Made by a program: the position numbers and the translations under genes
Notes under the pieces: generated by a model
The model's database searches: none
What the model saw: the letters and a program-made list of their open reading frames with translations, nothing else
What the model was told of the DNA's origin: nothing
NCBI RefSeq assembly: GCF_900101595.1
Contig: NZ_FMYY01000022.1
Location: 50,234 to 114,233, forward strand
Source of the DNA: Paenibacillus sp. cl123
GTDB lineage: Bacteria > Bacillota > Bacilli > Paenibacillales > NBRC-103111
DNA length: 64,000 nucleotides
Direction: 5' to 3'
Shown: positions 33,591-42,875 of the stretch, one piece after another
How the letters are laid out: each line of letters starts with the position of its first letter
Position numbering within the stretch: position 1 is the stretch's first letter

Positions 33591-33920
33591 TCGTATAAAT
33601 AGCGTACGGCTGGTGGTCCGAAGTATGCGGGTTACGGGAAAGTCGCATAAATGTGCCTCTCTGGCGACCGAGGTCATGGATTTGTGTGGCAAATCGTATA
33701 AATGAGCGGTAGGGGCAGGCGGTCAACAGTGGAGGGTTGTAAGGAAAATCGTATAAATGCGCTCGAATGGCGGAGCGAAGTATAGAGTTGTATGGAAAAT
33801 CGTATAAATGCGTCTGACTGGCTGTCCGAAGTAGGGGATTTGTATGGAAAATCGTATAAATGAACTGGATTGGTGGTCAAAAGTGTAGAGGTTATACGAA
33901 AATTCGTATAAAACAACCGG
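33591..33920. repeat. Tandem array, seven degenerate copies of about 52 bp
   Basis: A TCGTATAAAT core recurs at 33591, 33643, 33694, 33749, 33800, 33852 and 33904, giving periods of 51-55 bp. Around the core, GGAAAA precedes and GCGNCTGNNTGGC...CGAAGTA follows in the better copies. The array starts about 50 bp after the aldo/keto reductase stop codon and fills most of the 525-bp gap before the aminopeptidase gene. The copies have diverged, so the array is old. No dyad or coding potential explains it. Confidence 0.9.
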
Positions 33921-34061
33921 CTAGCGGCGAAAGTATGGGTTTTGTGTGGTGCATCCCGTTATTCGCAGGTCTCCTCAACAAGGAGCTCCTAATCGGTGTG
34001 GTAACAAAAGCTAAAGGCTGTAGGCGCAATGTCAGATGCTGCTTTTTTGAGGAGTGAAATT

Positions 34062-35648
34062 ATGGATTTGTTGGAGCGATATATGACCCAGGAGCTGAGC
34101 CTGGCCGTCGAGCTGGCCGAATCGGAGGCGGGCGAGGCGGGAGCCGAAGCGCTCGCCTTCTTCATGACTCCCGAGGAGCTGGCCTCGGGAGAGTGGGCGA
34201 AGCAGGCCGGCGCGCCTCTGCCGCCGGCGCTGGTTGATGCGGTCCGCGGGCTGGCCGCGCGCGGACGGTTCGCCGCCGGCCTCGGGGAGACCGAGGCCGT
34301 GCCGACATTGGGCCTGATGCCCGGCTATCAGGCCATCCTGCTGTGCGGGCTCGGCGAAGCCGCCCGCACAAGAGCCGACGCCTGGCGCGACGCAGGCGTC
34401 TACGCGGCCCGCGCCGCGCTCGGCCTGCGGCACGAGCGCCTCGCGGCGCCGCTGCCGCGCGCCGGCGGCGGGCGCGCGCAAGAGCTGGGCGAGCGCGTGC
34501 AGGCGCTCGCGGAGGGGCTCTGGCTCGGCAGCTACCGCATGCCGAGCTATGCCCGGGAGGCGGCGGGCGAAGCGCCGCCTCAGCTGCAGCGCGTCGCGCT
34601 GCTAGGCGCCGCGGACGAGGAGCGGCGCGAGCTGGCGCCCGCGCTGGAGGCCGCGCGGGCGACGGCGCTTGCCGTCTATACCGCGCGCGATCTGACCAAT
34701 CTGCCCGGGAACTATCTCGGGCCGGATGACCTTGCGCGCGCAGCCCAGAGCTTGGCCGCCCGCTATGGGCTGGCCTGCACCGTGCTCGAGGAGGAGGGAA
34801 TCCGCGAGCAGGGGATGGGCGGGCTTGCCGCCGTCGGACGAGGCAGCGTGCTGCCGCCGCGGATGATCGCCGTGAGGTATGACGGAGCGCCGGAGAAGCC
34901 GGATGAAGTGCTCGGTTTGGTCGGCAAGGGCATTACTTTCGATACCGGCGGCATATCCCTGAAGAAGCCCGAAGGGATGGAGGAGATGATCAGCGACATG
35001 GGCGGAGCTGCCGTCCTTCTTGGGCTGATCCATGTGTTGGGCGTTCAAAAACCGGCGATCAACGTAGTGATCGTCATCCCGGCCGCCGAGAACATGCCGT
35101 CTGCGGCTGCCTTTAAGCCGGGGGATGTGATTACCCTGATGAACGGTCAGACCGTGGAGGTGCTGAACACGGATGCGGAAGGGCGGATCGTGCTGGCGGA
35201 CGGTGTGCTGTATGCGAAGCGGCTCGGAGCTACGCGCCTGATCGACGTGGCGACCTTGACGGGAGCGGTCCTGGTCAGCTTCGCCGATGTGGCGACGGGA
35301 GCCGTCAGCAATAACGAAGCGCTGCTTCAGGAGGTGCTGGACAGCGCCCGGAGGGCCAATGAGAAGGTTTGGCCGCTGCCAAACTATCCGGAATACCGGG
35401 AGATGCTGAAAAGCCGCATAGCCGATATCAAAAACTCAACGAACCGTGACCGGTGGGCGGGCTGCATTACAGGGGGGCTGTTCATCGGGTATTTCGCGGG
35501 GGACACGCCGTGGGTTCATCTCGATACCGGCGGGACGGCCTGGCTGTGGAACGAGAGGGGGACCGAGCCGCTGGGAGGGACCGGAGCGATGGTCCGCACA
35601 CTCGGCCAACTGGTATGCGCGAAACCCGGCCAGCAGACCGGCAAATGA
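34062..35648 (+). CDS. pepA: Leucyl aminopeptidase (M17, PepA)
   Basis: A 528-residue M17 metallopeptidase. The catalytic domain has LVGKGITFDTGGISLKK (metal and catalytic Lys), SDMGGAAVLLG, the signature NTDAEGRIVLADGVLYA, and TLTGAVLVSF. It would remove N-terminal residues from peptides in the cytoplasm as a hexamer. The N-terminal 200 residues are Ala/Arg-rich and strongly GC-biased (about 34.1-34.7 kb), unlike the catalytic part. The start at 34062 was chosen because GAGGAGTG precedes it; an upstream ATG at 34029 has no ribosome-binding site. Confidence 0.92.
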   Translation: MDLLERYMTQELSLAVELAESEAGEAGAEALAFFMTPEELASGEWAKQAGAPLPPALVDAVRGLAARGRFAAGLGETEAVPTLGLMPGYQAILLCGLGEAARTRADAWRDAGVYAARAALGLRHERLAAPLPRAGGGRAQELGERVQALAEGLWLGSYRMPSYAREAAGEAPPQLQRVALLGAADEERRELAPALEAARATALAVYTARDLTNLPGNYLGPDDLARAAQSLAARYGLACTVLEEEGIREQGMGGLAAVGRGSVLPPRMIAVRYDGAPEKPDEVLGLVGKGITFDTGGISLKKPEGMEEMISDMGGAAVLLGLIHVLGVQKPAINVVIVIPAAENMPSAAAFKPGDVITLMNGQTVEVLNTDAEGRIVLADGVLYAKRLGATRLIDVATLTGAVLVSFADVATGAVSNNEALLQEVLDSARRANEKVWPLPNYPEYREMLKSRIADIKNSTNRDRWAGCITGGLFIGYFAGDTPWVHLDTGGTAWLWNERGTEPLGGTGAMVRTLGQLVCAKPGQQTGK

Positions 35649-35690
35649 CGCCTGGAGGCCGCTCGGGCGTGAGAACTCAGGGTGTGTCGA

Positions 35691-35818
35691 TACTCAGTGT
35701 TTGAGCGAGCAGTCCACGCACCGCGCATGGTACTCAGTGTTTGAGCGAGCAGCCCATGCACCGCACGAGGTGCTCAGTGTTTGAGCGAGCAGTCCATGCA
35801 TCGGTGTAGGTGCTCAAT
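35691..35818. repeat. Tandem array of an exact 40-bp unit, 3.2 copies
   Basis: Copies begin at 35691, 35731, 35771 and (partial) 35811. Each contains CTCAGTGTTTGAGCGAGCAG followed by CCATGCA-type sequence; copies differ at a few bases. CTCA and TGAG within each unit form a short dyad. The array lies 43 bp after the pepA stop. Confidence 0.92.
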
Positions 35819-35967
35819 CTACCGCTGCTCAAGCAGACATAATTCTGTTCAGGCGGCGCCAACCGCTGCCCTAGCGCCCGCCTCCCAGAACTGAGCGTGC
35901 CAGCTGGCCGCAGCTGTTGCCTTCCGCATCGGCTCGCCCGCCCGTTCTCCTGACCGGCTGCATAATG

Positions 35968-36011
35968 AAGAGAAGGCTCGCACGGCAAGGGCCGAACGAG
36001 CCTTCTCTTTT
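35968..36011. terminator. Terminator between pepA and the next gene
   Basis: AAGAGAAGGCTCG pairs with CGAGCCTTCTCTTTT around a 16-nt loop that itself can pair; usable from both sides. Confidence 0.85.
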
Positions 36012-36049
36012 GTTGCTGCTGCTAGCCGTAGGACGGCAAGCCTTCCCGT

Positions 36050-36619
36050 TTAAGCATGGAGACGCTTGCTGTTGTTCCCCACTGGAAGGAGGCCGGCCAT
36101 ATGGCGAACTGCGACCTGTTCCAAATCCTGGAGCGGGATGATGAGGCGGACGACTTCGTCGGTCGTGATGGCTAAGCTGGCCGTGCGGGCAGCCAGTTGC
36201 TCCAGATCGATCCCTACCCAGCCGCTCTTGCTGGGATGCGGGGCCAGGTCATAAGGAAGCACCGACAACGAGGCTTGCTGATGCGGATTGGCTGACTCTG
36301 CAGCCGCTTCTCCCCGGCTAAGCGTGTTGAGGTGGAAATAAAGCTTGCCCCCTTGCTTCCAGCGGATAAAGCCGGGGGTGAAGCTGATCGTCAGCCTGCC
36401 GTTCTCTCCGCTGTCATGAGCAAGAAGCCGCACTTTCTTCAGGTGCCGGGCCCGAATGTATTGATTCTGCTCCCGGTTGGGCAGGCACAAAACGATCAAT
36501 ATGGGGATAGCGCTGGCGATATGCAGGCAGACAGGGGACTCCAACCAGATAGAGAGCCCGAGAAAAACGGCAAAAAGCAGCACCCATAAAATTAAAAACC
36601 AGATTTTTTTCGTAGACAT
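36050..36619 (-). CDS. Hypothetical membrane protein with two N-terminal helices
   Basis: A 189-residue protein. Two membrane segments lie within residues 5-48 (FLILWVLLFAVFLGLSIWL and the next), followed by a soluble domain of about 130 residues that I do not recognise, with a possible beta structure (RLTISFTPGFIRWKQGGKLYF). It shares a bidirectional terminator with pepA. No family call is possible. Confidence 0.6.
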   Translation of the reverse strand: MSTKKIWFLILWVLLFAVFLGLSIWLESPVCLHIASAIPILIVLCLPNREQNQYIRARHLKKVRLLAHDSGENGRLTISFTPGFIRWKQGGKLYFHLNTLSRGEAAAESANPHQQASLSVLPYDLAPHPSKSGWVGIDLEQLAARTASLAITTDEVVRLIIPLQDLEQVAVRHMAGLLPVGNNSKRLHA

Positions 36620-36820
36620 TCGTGTATGGATCCTCCGGAAATCAGGGTTTGGGACAAGGCGTAAGCTTGCGCCTATACCCGCTATTGGGCCTATTCAAAC
36701 AGGCAAGATAAATCTTTTTTTATCTTACCACATCACGGATGGGCGTGAAAGCAAGCGGCATCATTTGGAGAAATGAAATTTTAGTAAAATGAGCTCGCGG
36801 TACGCAAAGGGGGATAGTTT

Positions 36821-37765
36821 ATGACGGCAAAAGTCGCGATCATCGGTCTGGGCGACATCGCCCAAAAAGTATATATGCCGCTGCTATCGGCGGATGAGCA
36901 GGTAGAGATCGTAGGCTTGTACAGCCGAACGGCCTCGACTGTTGAACGAATCGGCCGGCAGTACCGGATCGCCGGTCAGTACGGGTCCGTCGAGCAGCTG
37001 CTGCGCCATGAGCGTCCGGATATCGTGTTCGTCCATAGTCCTACGCCAACTCATGAGGCTATCGTGATGGAATGCTTGGAAGCGGGCGTGCATGTCTACG
37101 TGGACAAGCCCCTGTGTTACCGGATCGAAGCTTCGGAGAGGATGGCTGCCTATGCGGCCGAGCGGAACCTGCTGCTTGCGGTCGGCTTCAATCGGCGCTT
37201 CGCCCCGCTCTATAGGGAAGCGAAGCGACGAATGGCTGAGGCCGGCGGGTTCGAGCTCGTTTCGGCACTGAAGCACCGTACGAAGCTGCAGTCATGTTCG
37301 GCGAAACAGACGCTTTACGACGATCTCATCCATATGCTGGACCTGCTGCTTTGGCTGGGCGGAGACGATGCTGAGGTCGGCTCGTACAAGGAGAGGACGG
37401 ACGAAGAGGGGAGGCTGCTGCTGGCTTCCGGTGCATTGCGTCTAGGCGGGGACAAGCTTGACGGCACAGCCGCTCATTTTGCAATGGCGCGCCGGGCGGG
37501 CGCCGATCTGGAGAAGCTGGAGCTGCACGGCAGCGGCTGTTCCATGGAGGTAGTGAATCTGGAGAAGGCTGTGTGGATGGAGCGGGGCGTTGCGCCACAG
37601 GAGCTCGCATTCGGCAGCTGGGATACGATATGGCACCGCAGGGGCTTTGCGGGCATCGTCCGGCATGTGCTGGACACGCTGGCCGATCCGCTGACGTGCG
37701 AGGTACGGGCGGATGCCGTGCTGCCGGTGCATCGTCTGGTGGAGAGTCTGCATCCGGGGGATTAG
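36821..37765 (+). CDS. Gfo/Idh/MocA family oxidoreductase
   Basis: A 314-residue oxidoreductase with an N-terminal Rossmann fold (IIGLGDIAQKVYMPLL, residues 6-21) and the EKP-type catalytic motif as VYVDKPLCYRIEASERM near residue 95. The C-terminal dimerisation/substrate domain begins FNRRFAPLYREAK. NAD(P)-dependent oxidation of a sugar or cyclitol is likely, but the substrate is not readable. ATG at 36821 follows AAAGGGGGAT. A molybdoenzyme gene follows 160 bp on. Confidence 0.87.
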   Translation: MTAKVAIIGLGDIAQKVYMPLLSADEQVEIVGLYSRTASTVERIGRQYRIAGQYGSVEQLLRHERPDIVFVHSPTPTHEAIVMECLEAGVHVYVDKPLCYRIEASERMAAYAAERNLLLAVGFNRRFAPLYREAKRRMAEAGGFELVSALKHRTKLQSCSAKQTLYDDLIHMLDLLLWLGGDDAEVGSYKERTDEEGRLLLASGALRLGGDKLDGTAAHFAMARRAGADLEKLELHGSGCSMEVVNLEKAVWMERGVAPQELAFGSWDTIWHRRGFAGIVRHVLDTLADPLTCEVRADAVLPVHRLVESLHPGD

Positions 37766-37924
37766 GGGGATAGGTATCGAACCTGAGGGAACGGGATATA
37801 TAAGGGATATGGCCTTCATGAGGCGCATTGTCGTGCTTGCCGGCTAAGAGGGTGCCGGTGGATGGGATGAGCGGGACGGGTCCCGAGTCATTGAGGAAAA
37901 GTACAAGCAAGGAGGCTGAAGACG

Positions 37925-38524
37925 ATGGATAGGGATAAACAAGCGGAGCCCGCGGTACGGGAGGATCGGGTGCCGCCCGGTCAAACGGTGACGGAAGGAT
38001 TCCCGGTGCTGCACTACGGCGATGTCGTGTATTACAGGGATATGAGCAAATGGGACTTGCGCCTGTTCGGACTGGTGGAAGAGGAGAGCTCGATCAGCTA
38101 CAAAGAATTCATGGCGCTGCCCAAACGGGAATTCCGCAACGATATTCATTGCGTCACGACCTGGTCCAAGCTGGATAACGTATGGGAAGGCGTTGCGGTA
38201 TCTACGATTATGGAACGCGTGAAGCTGAAGCCCGAGGCCCGTTATGTGATGCTGCATGCCGAGCAGGGCTGGACGACCAATTTACCCCTGGAAGATTTTC
38301 TGCGTGAAACCTCGTTCCTCGGCTTCCGTCATAACGGCCAGCTGTTGACGCCCGAACACGGTTATCCTGTACGAATGGTCGTGCCTCACTTGTACTTCTG
38401 GAAGAGCGCGAAGTGGCTTCGGGGCATTGAATTTATGGCGAAGGATAAGCCGGGTTTCTGGGAGCGCAATGGCTATCATATGTATGGCGATCCGTGGAAG
38501 GAAGAAAGATACGATTTTGAATGA
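37925..38524 (+). CDS. Sulfite-oxidase-like molybdenum-cofactor protein (YuiH-like)
   Basis: A 199-residue protein of the sulfite oxidase/MsrP-like molybdopterin fold. The cofactor-ligating Cys is in DIHCVTTWSKLDNVWEG (residue about 78), and HGYPVRMVVPHLYFWKSAKW near 140 is a family hallmark. Residues after FMAKDKPGFWERNGYHMYGDPW are also as in B. subtilis YuiH. No signal peptide is visible, so it is cytoplasmic. Substrate unknown. It ends in a terminator. Confidence 0.87.
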   Translation: MDRDKQAEPAVREDRVPPGQTVTEGFPVLHYGDVVYYRDMSKWDLRLFGLVEEESSISYKEFMALPKREFRNDIHCVTTWSKLDNVWEGVAVSTIMERVKLKPEARYVMLHAEQGWTTNLPLEDFLRETSFLGFRHNGQLLTPEHGYPVRMVVPHLYFWKSAKWLRGIEFMAKDKPGFWERNGYHMYGDPWKEERYDFE

Positions 38525-38546
38525 GCAACGGGTCGATTTTAAAAGG

Positions 38547-38574
38547 AAGGTCACTGTGGCGGTGGCCTTTTTTT
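38547..38574 (+). terminator. Terminator after the YuiH-like gene
   Basis: AAGGTCAC pairs with GGTGGCCTT (one G-U) and is followed by seven T. Confidence 0.78.
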
Positions 38575-39015
38575 GTTGCGTGAAGTCGGCTGTGCTGAAG
38601 CGGAAATGGGGCGGTATCGCGCGCTTTTTGGCAAATACCTCACATGAGAACGGTCTCCTTTTACATAGAAGTGGAAAATAAAGGAGGAATTTCAATCCGG
38701 CATATGAATATCATGAGGTAGTCATGAGGCATTATGAATTTTTCTAGGTGGAAAAAGAGGACGGAGACCATAGAAACTATACCCTGATGTAACAATTTAT
38801 GCCGCAATTTAAAAGTTTATGCCGCCATATAAACGGCTGCCTGGTTAAGTGCCAATAAGCTAGACCGAGCTTTTGCAGGAAGTTTGGCCTTTAACTGCAT
38901 GAAAAAGTCAAATGACCGCGTGCAAGATGTTTCGTGTCAGGTATATGATACGTATTTCGATATATGTAAGATTTTTCGTTGTAGGAACGCATTTAATTAT
39001 AAAAATAATAAAATG
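38575..39015. other. 440-bp AT-rich intergenic stretch upstream of amt
   Basis: No gene is visible. It contains two copies of a TTTATGCCGC motif 22 bp apart near 38,800-38,835 and is strongly AT-rich toward the amt promoter. Confidence 0.5.
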
Positions 39016-39056
39016 TGTAAGGAATATTGACATAAATGGTTTTTGTGTCATAGAAT
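39016..39056 (+). promoter_or_regulatory. amt promoter with GlnR/TnrA box
   Basis: TGTAAGGAATATTGACA at 39016-39032 matches the GlnR/TnrA consensus TGTNA-N7-TNACA exactly. It overlaps the -35 TTGACA (39027-39032); the -10 TAGAAT is at 39051-39056 with an 18-bp spacer. Overlap with -35 predicts nitrogen-dependent repression, GlnR-style. Confidence 0.82.
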
Positions 39057-39166
39057 ATGTACATGAGTTGAGAGGATGGCGATTGTGGAGCCGATGCTTG
39101 ATTGGTTAAGCATAAGTGAAGCAAGGCTCCTCGAATCAAATTTCAGGTAAAGCGAGGGTGAAAGCT

Positions 39167-40465
39167 ATGGAATTGGGATTGAATGCGATTTGGGTTATGC
39201 TGGGGGCTATTCTTGTTATTTTCATGCAAAGCGGGTTCGTTATGCTGGAGGCGGGGTCCACAAGAATGAAAAATGCCGGCCATATCGCCGGAAAAACGAT
39301 TGTGGCGCTTGGTATCGTCACCCTGGTATTCTGGGCGGTCGGTTACGCCCTCATATTCGGATCGCAAGGCAATTCGCTGATCGGATGGGGAGATTACTTC
39401 GGGTTCGATGTGAAGGATGTGCCTGAGGGAAGCACGGTAGCTCCGACGGTCATGTTTATTTTCCAGCTCGCTTTTGCCGCTATTTCGATGGCAGTAGCTT
39501 TCGGCGGGTTTGCAGAACGGGCGAAGTTGTCGGCGTATCTGATCTTCGCCATCCTGTTTTCGGTGATCGTATATCCTGTGATCGCTCACTGGATCTGGGG
39601 CGGCGGGTGGCTCGCCGAGCACGGCAAGCAAGACTTCGCGGGTTCGACGGTCGTCCACTTGACTGGCGCTATGGCCGCGCTGGCTGCTACGCTGCTGCTG
39701 AAGCCCCGTCTTGGCAAATACAACAAAAACGGCACGCCCAATGCCATGCCGGGACATAACCAGGTTTTCACGACTCTCGGCGTAATGCTGCTATGGGTAG
39801 GCTGGTTCGGATTTAACGCAGGCAGTACGATCGCCGTAGGCGACGGCAGCTTCTTCGGATTTGTGGCTATCAACACTCAGCTCGCCGCTGCGGCAGGAGC
39901 GGTTGCCGCTTTCCTCATCGCCTGGTCGGTGAACGGCAAGGCCGATATCGGCGTGATGCTAAACGGCGCGTTAGCCGGTCTTGTTGCCATCACGGCATCT
40001 TGCGCCTTTGTCGAATCCTGGGCGGCGATTGTTATCGGTTTGATTGCAGGCTTCGTCGTATTCGGCAGCATGCGCATGTTCGAGAAGCTGCGCGTCGATG
40101 ATCCGATCTATGCGCTGTCGGCTCACGGCACGGCAGGTGTATGGGGGACATTGTCTACAGGTATCTTTGCTACTCCGGAGCTCGCCGAGAAGGTAGGCGT
40201 AGGCAAAGCCGGACTTCTGTACGGCGGCGGCTTCGAGCAGCTGGGCGTTCAATTGATGGGCGTCGTCGTTTGCGGAGCCTTTGCATTTATCGCTTCTTAC
40301 ATTATTCTGGCCATCATGAAAGCCGTTATGGGACTGCGCGTCACGGAAGAGGAAGAAACGATCGGTCTCGACTTGAGCGAGCACGGAACTTACGGTTACC
40401 CGGAGCAGCTGAAGGCGGCTCAAGCGGAAGCGCGCGGCCTAGGCAGCGTGCAGCAAAGCCTGTAA
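39167..40465 (+). CDS. amt: Ammonium transporter Amt
   Basis: A 432-residue ammonium channel with eleven membrane helices. Typical segments are QSGFVMLEAGSTRMKNAGHI, FQLAFAAISMAVAFGGFAER, GAGSTVVHLTGAMAAL-like FAGSTVVHLTG, FGFNAGSTIAVG, and ALSAHGTAGVWGTLSTGIFA, with the pore histidines in VVHLTG and SAHGTAG. It imports NH4+ or NH3. The start at 39167 follows GAGGGTG; the longer frame from 39116 adds a non-family extension. No glnK (PII) gene is adjacent, unlike the usual amt-glnK order. It is probably controlled by GlnR through the box upstream. Confidence 0.93.
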   Translation: MELGLNAIWVMLGAILVIFMQSGFVMLEAGSTRMKNAGHIAGKTIVALGIVTLVFWAVGYALIFGSQGNSLIGWGDYFGFDVKDVPEGSTVAPTVMFIFQLAFAAISMAVAFGGFAERAKLSAYLIFAILFSVIVYPVIAHWIWGGGWLAEHGKQDFAGSTVVHLTGAMAALAATLLLKPRLGKYNKNGTPNAMPGHNQVFTTLGVMLLWVGWFGFNAGSTIAVGDGSFFGFVAINTQLAAAAGAVAAFLIAWSVNGKADIGVMLNGALAGLVAITASCAFVESWAAIVIGLIAGFVVFGSMRMFEKLRVDDPIYALSAHGTAGVWGTLSTGIFATPELAEKVGVGKAGLLYGGGFEQLGVQLMGVVVCGAFAFIASYIILAIMKAVMGLRVTEEEETIGLDLSEHGTYGYPEQLKAAQAEARGLGSVQQSL

Positions 40466-40473
40466 GACTCTGC

Positions 40474-40593
40474 AACAAGTTCCTTTAGACGGTAACAAGT
40501 TCCTCTGTATAAAAACCAGCTCCTCCATCCGGTAACAAGCTTCTCCACGCAATAACCGGCTTTTCCACGCAATAACAAGCTCCCCTTACAAAG
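40474..40593. repeat. Tandem array, six copies of 20 bp
   Basis: AACAAGTTCCTTTAGACGGT-type units begin at 40474, 40494, 40514, 40534, 40554 and 40574 with exact 20-bp spacing. AAC(A/C)-GCT-CC is kept while the 3' half of each unit varies. The array starts 8 bp after the amt stop codon and ends just before the terminator, so it would be transcribed as the amt 3' UTR. Confidence 0.92.
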
Positions 40594-40595
40594 AG

Positions 40596-40638
40596 TCCCG
40601 ATATTTCCGGTTTACTGCCGGCTATATCGGGATTTTTT
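40596..40638 (+). terminator. Terminator of amt
   Basis: TCCCGATAT pairs with ATATCGGGA, closing a loop with an inner CCGG/CCGG stem, and is followed by six T. Confidence 0.88.
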
Positions 40639-40823
40639 GCTTTGTTAAAAGGTGCAGTTAAAATTTAGTGCTGCTGGCCGAAGTTTCCGTTTGCCGTGCG
40701 AATAGACGCCTGACTGCCCGGACAGAGAAAGCTTGTTGACCATCCGGAGTTGTTGGTATGATCATGAAGTGGCTACCGACGAGAGAAGGGCGAAGCCGCG
40801 GCGTAAGGAGAAGGGAGAGTGTT

Positions 40824-42875
40824 ATGTCTAACTATGCGAACCAACAGACGGGCGTCGTGCCGGCGGTCTGCTCATTGGACTGTCCGGATCAGTGCGGTCT
40901 GCTCATTCATAAAGCGGAAAGCAAGATAATCAAGATTGAGGGAGATCCGGCGCATCCGGTCACGCAAGGCGCGATCTGTAACAAGGTGCGTCATTTGGCT
41001 GACCGCATCTATGATCCGAAGCGACTCCAGTATCCGCTCAAGCGCGTGGGAGCCAAAGGGGAGGGGCTATTCGAGCGTATATCCTGGGAGGAAGCCGTAG
41101 AGACGATTACTGACCGCTGGAAAAGTCTGATCGCCGGGTATGGAGCGGAAGCGATTCTCCCTTACAGCTTTTACGGGAACATGGGCCGGATCGGGACGGA
41201 AGGGCTGGACCGGCGGTTTTTCTACCGGATGGGGGCCAGCCGGCTGCAGTATACGATCTGCCAGGCAGCAGGCTCGGAGGGCTACAACTATACGATGGGC
41301 GCTAACCTGGGGACCGACCCCGAAGATACGGTCCATGCCAAGCTCATCATCATGTGGGGCATCAATGCGGTCAGCACGAATATGCATCAGGTCATGCTGG
41401 CCGAGCAGGCGCGCAAGCGGGGAGCGAAGGTGGTGGCGATCGACGTGCACCGCAATCAGACGGGCCGCTGGGCCGATTGGTTCATTCCGATCCTGCCGGG
41501 GACGGATGCGGCTCTCGCTCTGGGGCTGATGCATATTCTCTTCGCCGAAAATATGGTGGACGAGGCGTTTCTGAGCGCCTATACGGTCGGGCATGAAGAG
41601 CTGCGGGAGCATGTGAAGGCGTACGATCCGGACAAGGTGTCCGCTATTACGGGAGTGCCGGCGGACGATATATACCGGCTGGCCCGTATGTACGGACAGA
41701 CGTCGCCGTCTTTTCTGCGGATCGGCAACGGGATTCAGCATCACGACAACGGCGGGATGTGCGTGCGCACGATAGCCTGTCTGCCGGCGCTTACCGGCGC
41801 TTGGCTGACCAAGGGAGGCGGAGCGATCAAGGGCAATAGCGGATATCTGGAGCATAATGCGGCGGCACTGCAACGCCCCGATTTGCTGAAGGCCCCGACC
41901 CGCCGCATCAATATGAACCGGATTGGCAGCGCGCTGCTGGAGCTGGACCCGCCGATCCGCTCATTGTATGTATATAATTCGAACCCTGCGGTCGTAGCTC
42001 CGCATGCGGGCAAGGTGAAGCGGGGCTTGGAGCGGGAGGATCTGTTTACGGTTGTGCATGACTTGTTTCTTACCGAGACGGCCATGTATGCGGATATCGT
42101 GCTGCCTGCCACTTCTTCGCTGGAGAATAAGGATTTCTTCAAATCGTATTGGCATCATTACGTCCATCTGCAAGAGCCGGTCATTGAGCCGTACGGAGAG
42201 AGCAAGTCCAATGTCGAGGTGTTCCGGCTGCTTGCGGAGGCGATGGGGTTCGAGGAGGAGGCTTTGCGGCAATCGGACGATGAGCTGATTCGGCAAGCGC
42301 TGGATTACCCGGCCAATCCCCGATTGAAAGGCGTTACGCTGGAGAGGCTGACGGAGGAGCGGTTCGTGAAAGCGGAGGTGAAGCCGTTATTCCCGGGCAG
42401 GCTGCCTACGCCCAGCGGCAAGATCGAGCTGTATTCGGCGGCTATGGCGCGTAAAGGCTACCCGCCTCTGCCGACTTATACGCCGCTTTCTGAGGGCGAA
42501 GAGCTGCCGTTCTGGTTTATACCGGCGCCCAATCATAATTTCCTGAACTCTACCTTCGCTCATAATGACAAGCATGTCCGCATGGAGCGGACGCCGAAGC
42601 TGCATATGCATGCGGCCGACGCTTCCCGGCTTGGCATCGTGAACGGCGAGCTCGTCCGGGTCAGCAACGGGCGGGGTGAATGCGAGCTGACGGCGGCGGT
42701 CGGCGAAGACGTGCTGCCAGGCGTTGTCGTCAGTCAGGGACTGTGGGCGGGCAAGGCGGGAGCCAAAGCGCTCGTCAATGCATTGACCCCGGACCGCGTT
42801 GCGGATATGGGCGGCGGGGCGACCTTCTTCTCCGGCAAGGTACAGGTGGAGAGACTGGGACGAGCCGGCGATTGA
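40824..42875 (+). CDS. Molybdopterin (bis-MGD) oxidoreductase of the DMSO reductase superfamily
   Basis: A 683-residue enzyme. Near the N-terminus a [4Fe-4S] motif CSLDCPDQCG is completed by the Cys in QGAICNKVRHLADR. The catalytic domain has SFYGNMGRIGTEGLDRRFF, the cofactor-binding IMWGINAVSTN, RIGNGIQHHDNGGMCVRTI, and the C-terminal MGD-binding NDKHVRMERTPKLHMHAADA. It resembles B. subtilis YoaE in length and order; electron acceptor and substrate are unknown. No export signal (Tat) is present, so it is cytoplasmic. The start at 40824 follows GGAGAAGGGAG. Confidence 0.9.
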   Translation: MSNYANQQTGVVPAVCSLDCPDQCGLLIHKAESKIIKIEGDPAHPVTQGAICNKVRHLADRIYDPKRLQYPLKRVGAKGEGLFERISWEEAVETITDRWKSLIAGYGAEAILPYSFYGNMGRIGTEGLDRRFFYRMGASRLQYTICQAAGSEGYNYTMGANLGTDPEDTVHAKLIIMWGINAVSTNMHQVMLAEQARKRGAKVVAIDVHRNQTGRWADWFIPILPGTDAALALGLMHILFAENMVDEAFLSAYTVGHEELREHVKAYDPDKVSAITGVPADDIYRLARMYGQTSPSFLRIGNGIQHHDNGGMCVRTIACLPALTGAWLTKGGGAIKGNSGYLEHNAAALQRPDLLKAPTRRINMNRIGSALLELDPPIRSLYVYNSNPAVVAPHAGKVKRGLEREDLFTVVHDLFLTETAMYADIVLPATSSLENKDFFKSYWHHYVHLQEPVIEPYGESKSNVEVFRLLAEAMGFEEEALRQSDDELIRQALDYPANPRLKGVTLERLTEERFVKAEVKPLFPGRLPTPSGKIELYSAAMARKGYPPLPTYTPLSEGEELPFWFIPAPNHNFLNSTFAHNDKHVRMERTPKLHMHAADASRLGIVNGELVRVSNGRGECELTAAVGEDVLPGVVVSQGLWAGKAGAKALVNALTPDRVADMGGGATFFSGKVQVERLGRAGD

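Noticed and set aside
33591..33920. CRISPR array reading of the 52-bp repeats
   Set aside because: The period is close to a CRISPR repeat-spacer unit, but the repeat part is degenerate, only about 10 bases are firmly kept, and no cas gene is in the window.
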